This document shows positions 55,601-64,000 of a stretch of 64,000 nucleotides of DNA, piece after piece. The first letter of the stretch is position 1. Each line of letters starts with the position of its first letter. Position numbers and translations under genes: made by a program. Under the pieces are notes generated by a model. The model did no database searches. It was not told the DNA's origin and saw nothing but the letters and a program-made list of their open reading frames with translations. Source of the stretch: Watersipora subatra (taxonomy: Eukaryota > Bryozoa > Gymnolaemata > Cheilostomatida > Watersiporidae); contig NC_088714.1 in the NCBI RefSeq assembly GCF_963576615.1, forward strand, positions 5,518,001-5,582,000. Direction: 5' to 3'.

Positions 55601-58600
55601 GTTTATTAAAGATTATGCATATTATAGGCTTTCGGGATATTCATATTTTTCTCAAATACCAAAATGGAGCATTTCCCGTGACTCAAGGCACTAACTAATT
55701 TTAGAATAAATAAATAGGTTGTATATTAGCTTCATAACACTTCCAGGTAGAAATTTAGAACATTTACTGATCGTGCTGAAAAAAGATCTCATCTGCCTTA
55801 TTAGCTTGTCAACGTGTCATCCCATATCAGGTATCTGTCCGAATGAATTCCTAGAAATTTTATCAAAGATGTCTTCTGAAGTTCCAAACCAAATAATTTT
55901 ATTAGTTTTTTTCTAATTTGAATTTTATTATGGTAACTTCTCATTACAATGTACATTGTTTTGTCTATGTTTACAGTTAGTATATTTATTTTGCACCACT
56001 GTAACAATTGTACAACTATTTTTAGTTTATTAATAGCCATATCAAGGAAAGAATATAGATTAACTAAAGCTTGTGGCGGGATTGGCAAGCTCAAGTGATT
56101 TTGGTGAGCGAACAGGTCAGTTATCTTCAGCAACGTCTCTGGCTTATCACCTCCATCAGACATTCTTTCCTGACTCAACATTAACAAGGTTCAAGTGGTG
56201 AAAGTCACACACAAAGAGAGCATGTTCTCCTTTGGCCTCCACTAACAAGGTTCAAGTGGTGAAAGTCACACACAAAGAGAGCATGTTCTCCTTTGGTCTC
56301 CACTAACAAGGTTCAAGTGGTGCAAGTCATACACAAAGAGAGCATGTTCTCTTCTGGTCTCCACGACAGAGCAGCTCAGCTTGCGGGTTAAATATAGAAA
56401 CTAAAGGCTGAAAACAGCACGCAAACTAACCTGGTCGAGCGCAGCCAGTCTTGGATGCGTTTATGAAGTCCTCGATATCCTTTTCTGGATCACTGCCCTC
56501 CATCACATTCCTTACCTCTTGATTCTTCTGTAGATTCATAGAATGACTAATATTTAATCTAGCAAACTGTTTACCATAATAGCAACAGTAATCGTTGAAG
56601 TCACATAATTGTTTAGAGCCAAATAAATCTTTAATGAACACAAAATGTCTACTCTCCAATTATTGCTTGTAGACACCTATTGGTGAATGTAGACAACTAT
56701 TGGTGATTAGGGCAACTCCAGACTGGCAGCAGGCTGCCGCAATCGTTGTAGGATAACAATAACAAATACTATATTAGGGCTTGCTGTTACTTAAAGGTTG
56801 ACTTGTAACAAAATTCACATTACAGTTATTTGGTATCAAAAGATTCACAATGTCTTACTCTGTTGTGTTGTAATTGCCAAATATGTGGAAATGTGATTAC
56901 AAGCTCTTAAAAGCTCAAAAACGAAAAGCCGTCGTAGATCGGAATCTCTTTATTTCGATGACGTAGCCACGAAATTTGGTTATCGTCTTGTCACGTATGT
57001 TCTCACGTGAATTGAAAGGCCAATACAAAGCTCAATATAAAACTTATCGTAGTACTAGTTTATGACAAACACTTCGAATTTTACCGAAGACCCCGTATCA
57101 AATATAGATGCTCGCTACTTTACAGTTTTGTTTCGGCCTGGTCTAATCGGCAAGTCGTAATCTGATCATGTGACCCAATACTTCGCAAATAATTTCTGCA
57201 GCACTTTTCGATTATCACAAGTGACCAACAGGCTCGTCATGATTATCAGACAATGATATGTACTCCTTCAAGCTAAGGCTAAAAATTAAACAAATTTTTA
57301 CGGCAAGTTATAAGATATCACTGCTAAAAGTGACAGCATTACGATGACGATAAAACAGACGCGTAAGAACAATAGACATAGTTTTATTGAATGCGTGAAG
57401 TATATTTGTGAAAATATTTTGACGAATAAGGTTGCAAGAAAGTGTAAACAGAAACCATCTCTCACAACTACATCACATTTGAGCCGTTTTGGAAAGGGAA
57501 TCTAAACTACAGCGGTCTCGTGTGGCTGCGATTTTCTGTTCGTTTTTGAGCTTTTAAGAGCTTGTAACCACTTTTCCACATATTTTGCACCTACAACACA
57601 ACAGAGTAAGACATGGTGAATCTTTTCATATCAAATAATGGTAATGTGAATTTTTTTGCAAGTCAACCTTTAAACAACTGGGCTGGGTTTACCATTTCAA
57701 TGTACGTGTAGATGGTTAGATACAATAGCTTATTAAGAAGGAATTCTATCTATGCTAGCCACCACAGAGACACGTACAAGCATCTACAGACTTCAACTAA
57801 CAACATTCCTCCATTGTTAGAGATTTACTTGTACTAAAACCATAAAAAAATTTAGTTAAAAATTCATTTTCAGAAAACAAATTTGATGCGAAAGTTTGTA
57901 AGATGCCTGATTCAAGCTAAGAACAGTAATTATAGGAATGACAACTCCAATCTAGACACAGCCCTCAGTACAAACCTCATCCTGGTCACACAAGGTCTTA
58001 GAATCAATGTTGACAAACACCCAAAGTTCATTCCTGAAGAACTTCAATCTATCATCCTCCACCTGCTGAAAAAGGTCACAGGTCTTTTGCATTTCCACCT
58101 CCCAGTGACCTCGTACCGTTTCAAGGTTTTTGACTGCCGCCTGGTAGAGTTCATCAGCTTTCATCTTTTCCTCTTTGCATTTGTGTGATCGGTTTTCCAG
58201 CTGAAGACATGAGAATTGGAGTTAACTACTAATGTCAGCAAAGCCGTGTCGAACCAATAAACAAGATTGGCAAAAACATGTTAGCATTATGATTATAAGC
58301 CACAAGGCTGAGCTCATAGATAAACTTACATTCCTATGTTCTGCCTACTTTTCATATCTGAAAAAATATTCTGAGAAGGCAAATCCGGACCTGAAAACGT
58401 TAAGATGCTAACATACCTTCTCTATTTCTTTGGTCTGTTTAGTCGCACTGGACTTTTCAGTGACATACGTATGGTGAGCCGTCTCATACGACACACACTT
58501 TTTCTGGTAAACTTGCTGACTCTACAAACCCTGTATCTAGTGAGTTTATCGCAGCTTTGGCAGCAGTTAACAAGTTGATTTTTTGTACAAATTTGAAATT

Positions 58601-59960
58601 GGGAAAGGCATAGTTGTTGATATGTTGATACATAACCAAAACTCTTTTTTAATGACTTGGCCAGATAGCCTGCAAGGTTACCTAACTGCAAGGTTACCTA
58701 ACTGCAAGGTTAGGTAAATTTAAAATGATACCTGTCAAGTCGAGACAGAAGATTGTAAGATGAAGAAATAACTATCACATCTAATGATTACCTTCTATAC
58801 CAAGTAGTTTGATGCGTCGCTCAGCAATTGCGAATCAAAGATGACACTTACTGACTGAGTCTTATGATATAAATCCTTCTTAGAGGCCTGCCACTTTTTC
58901 ATATCTCCTTCAGCTTGCTTACACCGAGCAGTGAAGTCATCTTTGAAGACCTGCATTCGTTGTGCTTGCTCAACAAGAGCCTGACTCATATCCAGATGAA
59001 CGCCTGCAGATTTCTCTACATCCTTCTTTAGTTCGATCAGGATTCTTTTGAAGGTCCTATAAATAGCAGGTGAAACTGTCATACAGTTATCTCTATGTAG
59101 ATAGATGCGGCAAAGAGGGTGTCTCATGATAATCAGTCATTACCAAACTGTCAAGCGAAGAACATATCTAAATAGATAAATTTTATTAGATTTCTATTGC
59201 TATGATGCAGGAGAAGAGCGATTACAGGTTTATAAGACAAGGTGCTTTAAACTTTTCGACTGAAATCCTTTTGCCATAAGCTTTGCTGATAGCACAGTCA
59301 AGTACCTCATACAATATATGGAATAATTGAAGAGCCTTTGTTCTATAACCCATATCGGAGCAAAACATGGAGACATACCCGGAGTCTGTCGATCCTAAAG
59401 ATGAACGAGATAGACGCATCAGTGACTTCGCATAGTCCTCTTCTAGTTTTGAACTGTCGAATAAAATTGATAGTCAACTGCAAACTCTGTAGAGTTTTTA
59501 TAGATTCATTAAAAAGAATTTGTACATAATCAGCTAGCCTAGAGTCTATAAAATGAAAAAGACTAAATTATCCATTTCAAGTTTAAAAAAGCTGATAGCA
59601 TTGAGCTAGAAGCCTTCTGCACAGCAATCAACATGATGGTAAACCATGCTCTTTTATAAATGCTTGAAACTGCTTCAAGGTTCGATTTAAATAAAAAAAG
59701 TTTAATTAAAAAAATTGTAGCAGCCTAACCGTTCTTTAACAAACGAGATTATTTCTTTCGATGACGTTCGTCCATCTTTCATCTTCTTTAGCAAAATCTC
59801 AAATCCAGCATTTGAATTAAACTCCTTGTTCTAAAACACACAAGCAATCCATGAATAACAAATGTGTCACCACCAATGACAAACTAAAATTTAGAATAAA
59901 ATTAATAAGATGATTACATCAACTTACCCAAAAGCACTCGGAGAACTTTTGTGCCACCAT
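52688..59960 (-). CDS. PSTPIP: PSTPIP-family F-BAR protein without SH3, complete
   Basis: Membrane-bending, actin-linked adaptor of the PSTPIP family, which binds PEST-type tyrosine phosphatases. Minus-strand exons: 59960-59928, 59830-59730, 59453-59379, 59056-58852, 58521-58417, 58200-57976, 56527-56431, 54615-54502, 52734-52688 (TAG). All phases agree; the total is 333 residues, against 334 for human PSTPIP2. The F-BAR domain spans about residues 5-265. It includes FSECFW and GFEILLKKMKDGR at the start, the coiled-coil parts, and FFRNELWVF, whose Trp corresponds to the phosphatase-contact Trp. A short linker (PVLYDCF) leads to the tail DDYTDPTYASVS, with tyrosines resembling the PSTPIP2 tail. 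There is no SH3 domain, unlike PSTPIP1. An alternative 3' exon with SH3 was looked for by eye and not seen. Start chosen: first in-frame ATG, good context AGCATGG. Confidence 0.93.
52901..54169. repeat. 45-bp minisatellite, about 28 units (1.27 kb)
   Basis: The unit contains AGCCAGCTAGCTAGCACTGG and ACACAACAGGTCTGGAGGTG. It fills most of the last PSTPIP intron. Because 45 is a multiple of 3 and the unit lacks stops, long ORFs appear on both strands (a 15-residue repeat such as GGVLSQLASTGHNRS); they have no start context or splice evidence and are treated as artefacts. Confidence 0.97.
55159..55228. repeat. 35-bp tandem duplication
   Basis: Two almost identical 35-bp units (GTAGCACTGCAGCTAGTCGA and GGTGCTGGGCCC), GC-richer than the intron around them, in PSTPIP intron 7. 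Confidence 0.85.
55801..56135 (-). pseudogene. Fragment of a non-LTR reverse transcriptase
   Basis: A minus-strand reading of about 110 codons resembles the C-terminal end of LINE reverse transcriptases: an NIDKTMYIV motif, then IKFLGIHSDRYLIWDDTL. The palm domain and everything upstream are missing. It lies in PSTPIP intron 7. It differs from the LINE at 44-47 kb. Confidence 0.6.
56182..56363. repeat. 61-bp tandem repeat, 3 units
   Basis: Three units start TAACAAGGTTCAAGTGGTG at 56182, 56243 and 56304, with few differences. It lies in PSTPIP intron 7, about 70 bp after exon 7 in transcript order. Confidence 0.9.
56795..57669. mobile_element. 875-bp TIR element flanked by TTAA
   Basis: The ends AGGTTGACTTG and CAAGTCAACCT are the outermost parts of inverted arms of about 135 bp (for example GCTCTTAAAAGCTCAAAAACG against its complement near 57550). 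TTAA lies directly outside each end, as for piggyBac-type target sites. The centre is noncoding. It lies in PSTPIP intron 6. Confidence 0.85.
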
Positions 59961-61299
59961 GCTTGGTACTCTTCACTCAACCTTGTGCTACTGGTTTTAC
60001 TATAAATATCATCATTGCAAATGGCTAGCATAAGGAATGGCTATCATAAGAAATGGCTAACCTAACAAATGGCTATCATAACAAATGGCTACCATGACAA
60101 ATGACTGAGAGATTCCTAACCAATTTGATCACACTCACATCGGTGTCTAGTAAAAAGGTAAGTTGTAGACCAAAAAAGCCAAAACGGAGCTAATAAAGCG
60201 ATTATGTTGCAATGCATCAAAAGGCTTGGATGTTTGCCTGATTAGTGGAAAAAGGCGCTTTTGAAACTTATTTGTGTGAAGAATTGAGAGTTTTGAGTAT
60301 TTAGAAGTGCGACCCTCGTAATAAATCTTGTCTCCAAAAACTATCTTACATTGGCCTTGTGACGAAGTTGAGGTCATGATCAAATAGCTTAGCCTTTCTG
60401 CAGGCATAGTCATTTTCCGATACTGACGATAATTGGCAGAGTGACAATTATGTCGTCACACGAATGTTTTTATAAATTGATTTCTGGTTGGCTTATTGCC
60501 TTTTTTTGTTTAGTTTTTTTACCAATAATAAACTAAAATAAATTGGTCTCTGTTAGCAACAACAAGTAAGCCGTTTTGAGAAAAACAACGATCTCTTTTG
60601 CAATACTAAACAAACAAAAATCCGAAATAAAAATGTTTTCAAATAAAATTGGGAATTTTGTTTGTAGCTTGTTTCTGCGTGTGTTTCTGCTTTCTGAATG
60701 TTTTCCCACAGTGCAACAACTTTCTTTTATTGTCATGGCGTCTTTCAAAGGCTATAGACAAAGGCAAGGCTATAGAGAAACAAGATTAAGCACATAAGTC
60801 GTGTCAAGACTGCGGTGTAGGCCTCTGCATAGAAAAATGCTTCCAAAAGTACCATAGCTAGAGACAGTTATATGATGAATTGACTTGAAACATGCTTGTT
60901 TGTATTAACCTACATCATAAAAACATAATACACCTATACAATATCATAAAAAGAGCGTATCAATGATTTTTCTAAATCAATTTGTGAAAAATTAATTCGC
61001 CCAGGGAGTCTGAAATAGCCCAAAAAACTCGCCTACGAAAGGGTTAAATGCTTTTATACTTGGCCTTTACTTCTTGTTTTCATATTATATGGCTGAAATA
61101 TTTTATCCTTTACACACAAAAAATGACAAGCTTCAATTTCATTTAGTTGCAAATATAAAGCAAACACTTTTTTCAGTTTTTTCAGGGTTTGAAGCGAAGA
61201 TGATGAGTAAAAGTCGATTAGAATTTTTCTACTGAGCAGTTTCCCACAACATCCTCTTTATCAGGCTATCAAATATAGACATTTCTGATAACAGGCTAT
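59961..61299. other. Region upstream of PSTPIP; no gene recognised
   Basis: It should hold the PSTPIP promoter and 5' UTR. A short 18-19-bp tandem repeat with the core AAATGGCTATCATAA (about five units) lies at 60019-60104. The small ORFs at 60147-60413 and 60533-60797 show no family features. Confidence 0.4.
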
Positions 61300-63340
61300 T
61301 GTGTAGCGTCCGTAGTGAGACAGATATTGCTGGCTACTTTTTAGAAAAAAAACTTAAGACCCTATTTTAGTAATCTTTTGTAGCAGTAGTTGTATGTATA
61401 TCTGTACGTCATCATTTGTTATGGCCTTCCTTGTGTATTAATTAACGTCTTTCTCCCCACTGAGTCTTCCAAGAGCCGAGCAAGCCGACACTGCTGCAGA
61501 CAGAAGCCACGCTGAGTTCCTCCAGCATTGGACCGGTGATGACCTGGAGTATGCCGGGCCAGACTCCTCGTCCCTCAAAGAAACTGGGTTGATGTTGCCA
61601 CAACCGCACGCGAGACGGTCAGCCCTCTGAGACCTGATCCTGCCTTAGAAACAGTAGAAGCGGTTGACTCGAGGCTGGCTGAGGCCACCCTGGAACCTGT
61701 AGAAAGAGCCCAAGAGCTGAGCAAGTCGACACCGCTGCAAGCTGAAGAACGAAGAGTATTGGCTGTACTGTACCAAGGCACCCAGAATAGTTCACAGATG
61801 TCCTCTGAGCAGGAAGGAGTGATGGAAGTCCGAAGGGGAGCTGACAAGAGCAAGGCTCAGCCCCTATGAACCGACCCGACCATGCTCAAACTAATCCGGA
61901 AAAATAAGAACCGGATACGACCCCGGACTGACCTGAGAAGGGAACTATGGCTACAGCCTATGCCTATGGCCGATGCCTAACTATGGCTATGAACTATTTT
62001 ATGGCTATGCCTTAAAAGCAGCAGGCCCCAGTCAAATGTTCGAATGAGACGCTGGGGTCAAGAAGAATGGGAAAAGCTGTGGCCACCATTGATGATGGCT
62101 CGCTGTGGAACCCCACGCTGAATAACTGAGGAAACCACCCACATAACGATACTGGGAAAAAAGCCGCGACAACCAGATTGACGGAGTTGTTCCCTCCCTA
62201 TCACTAAGCCCAGGTCGACCTCTCGACAAGCGCTAAAGAAACTGAGGGGGTCAGAAGAGGCACATGAACTTCTCCAAGTAGCCAAGCTTTCCATGGGGCA
62301 AGCAGATAAGAAGCCGAGGAGAAAACAAAAAATAGAGGTAACCAGGAGATCCCGACGGGCCCAGGAGCCCCTTCTGCCTGCAAAAGCGTGGCCGTTAACG
62401 ATTCCTCCTATGCCGACAAAGCGAGCACTTCTGAAAGAAAGGAAACAACTCCAGAAATAGAGGAGGAGAATGAGCAGCCTCTACAGCTATATGCTGAGGA
62501 TACGACTTGTCAGAAGACTCTCACTCTGCCAGCCCTGAGCCTGATATAAAAGTGGAATATCGGCGGGTGGTATAGAGCCTGCTTTAAAAGCAGCGACCCC
62601 TAGACCTGCCTTAAAGTGAGGGCAGAAGAACCGGCAAGGGTGGGCTATATTAGGCTACAGAAATGGACAGCTTGCCCGGCTACCCAGAAGACTTACCCCT
62701 ATACTACAATGCCGCTCAACCAGACTATGGGCAAAAGACACAGACGACTCTACAGACAGTTGCTAGAAGATGCGGCCCAATGGAGAAAAGCCCAAAACGC
62801 AACTAAGGATATACGCGATCACGACGAAACACTTAGTCCTGATGATAAACGACTATTGACTCTAGAACTAAACTACTTAGATCGTTGGAGCAAAGCTTCA
62901 ACGAGCCATAATTGAAAGCTCCTCGGTACCTTCAATGAGGGGAGTGTGTGGTGGCCGTAGTGAGACAGACATTGCCCGCTAAATTTTAAGAAAAAATTAT
63001 ATTTTATTTTAGTAATCTTCTGTAGCAATAGTTGTATGTATATCTGTATTTAGTTGTTCGTTATCGCCTTCTTCGTGTATTACATAATGGCTTGTCACAA
63101 TTTATGTAATCATATCATTTTCCTTGTACATTAAATAATGCCTTACCACAACTTATGTAATCGCCATCACGAGTTTGACTGCACTAACTGATGCAATACT
63201 TGTTGCTGTCGTAGGCCAACCATATGAAAGGCTGGCACCTTTTCTGTGATGGCAGAGTAGCCCTTGGCTGTGGACAGTGCCAGTTATACCAAAATACACT
63301 ACAGCCCTCCACTCTCATGCGTGACTATTTTGGAGCCTGA
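61300..63340 (+). mobile_element. Degenerate LTR retroelement with GC-richer interior
   Basis: Direct repeats begin TGTGTAGCGTCCGTAGTGAG at 61300 and TGTGTGGTGGCCGTAGTGAG at 62945 and match for about 145 bp. The left one then diverges at 61445, so the 5' LTR is truncated. AATGAGGGGAG, a polypurine tract, precedes the right LTR. The interior (61445-62944) is clearly richer in G and C than the neighbourhood and holds only broken reading frames. The right boundary is uncertain. Confidence 0.6.
62616..62914 (+). pseudogene. Terminal ORF remnant of the LTR element
   Basis: 99 codons, rich in basic and acidic residues (KRHRRLYRQLLEDAAQWRKA), ending about 30 bp before the right LTR. It probably represents the end of the element's polyprotein, but no domain is recognised. 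Upstream reading is broken in all frames. Confidence 0.4.
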
Positions 63341-63874
63341 AAAAGGGGAATTACCTAGCGTACCCTAAAAGACCGGGCAGCATCTTTTACAATTAGTAAA
63401 ATGTTCCATTAATAAACCCAAGAGAGTGACAAATACAGATTTTTGCCAAGCTTAAGCGCACGAAACAGTCCCACAACACTGGTGTCCATATTACTATCTA
63501 TGTATTGCAGAGGTATTAGGTTTTTTGAGATATATTCGTACAATCTTCTGTAATTTATGCTACAACTGTTATATTCTTTTAATCTTGACACCGGAAGTGC
63601 AAGTATGCGTACGCATCCATGTGCTAAAAGGCTAATTAGAATATGGCGTAATCTTATGAGTAGACTACGGAATAAAGTTGATTCATTGCAATCTAAAACA
63701 AAGCTGGTTGATAACTACATATTATTACATGGTGTCAAGTACCAGGACCTTACGGCTGCAGATGTTTGCACCTACCTGGTCTCTGGGTGCAAGCAGCCCA
63801 CAATAAAATATAAGTACCGATTGTTCTGTCTATCATTGTTTCTGATACTTGGGAGTTGACATTCAATTCAAACA

Positions 63875-64000
63875 ATGGTTGATTCAGATTCACCAGAGGA
63901 GGAGGGTCAAGAAACGCCTGCAGTGGTTACCAGGCCTCCACCGTTGAGATTAAAAGTTGACAATCCGAAACCATTGGATTTTGTAAATGCGTCAACCCAA
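63875..64000 (+). CDS. Start of an unidentified ORF, possibly gag-like, cut by the window edge
   Basis: 42 codons from an ATG to the end: an acidic start (MVDSDSPEEEGQE), then PPPLRLKVDNPKPLDFVN. A proline-rich lead-in before a PLDF-type motif is reminiscent of gag proteins of Ty3/gypsy elements, but the piece is too short to decide. It could also be an ordinary exon. Confidence 0.3.
   Translation, partial: MVDSDSPEEEGQETPAVVTRPPPLRLKVDNPKPLDFVNASTQ

Noticed and set aside
63557-63859. 100-codon plus-strand ORF near the right edge
   Set aside because: No recognisable domain, no clear start or splice context, and it ends just before the gag-like ATG; coding status could not be supported.

Overview
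The window is animal nuclear DNA: AT-rich, with long introns, consensus GT/AG splice sites, metazoan-only families (an F-BAR PSTPIP protein, ALDH1L with fused domains, an alpha-tubulin) and many non-LTR, LTR and TIR elements. It looks like a marine invertebrate, perhaps a lophotrochozoan; that is a guess from overall style, not from a marker gene.

Layout: (1) 1-14338, + strand: the 3' part of a very large nuclear protein gene. Three zinc-finger exons are followed by serine-rich and basic exons; the 5' end lies outside the window. A dispersed repeat fills 88-1430. (2) 15929-30079, + strand: a complete ALDH1L (10-formyltetrahydrofolate dehydrogenase) gene, 18 coding exons and 911 residues, with all junction phases consistent. 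(3) 52030 down to about 31151, - strand: a divergent alpha-tubulin gene in 10 coding exons spread over about 21 kb. Its last intron has been enlarged by an intact-looking Ty3/gypsy element (33380-40414) and by TIR elements. Its fifth intron holds a nest of a LINE and TIR elements. It is convergent with ALDH1L. (4) 59960 down to 52688, - strand: a complete PSTPIP-family F-BAR gene of 9 coding exons and 333 residues with no SH3 domain; a 1.27-kb minisatellite fills its last intron. (5) 59961-64000: no host gene recognised. It holds a degenerate LTR element with a GC-richer interior and, at the right edge, the start of a possible gag-like ORF.

The four host genes are not functionally linked: a zinc-finger nuclear protein, one-carbon metabolism, a microtubule subunit and a membrane-curving adaptor. 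What unites the window is the heavy, nested load of mobile elements and minisatellites, almost all in introns. I reconstructed gene models by matching exon ends, phases and family similarity by eye, so single boundaries may be off by a few bases. The most unusual features are a coding minisatellite that repeats a phase-matched splice donor, the modular zinc-finger triads in symmetric exons, and the altered conserved sites of the alpha-tubulin.
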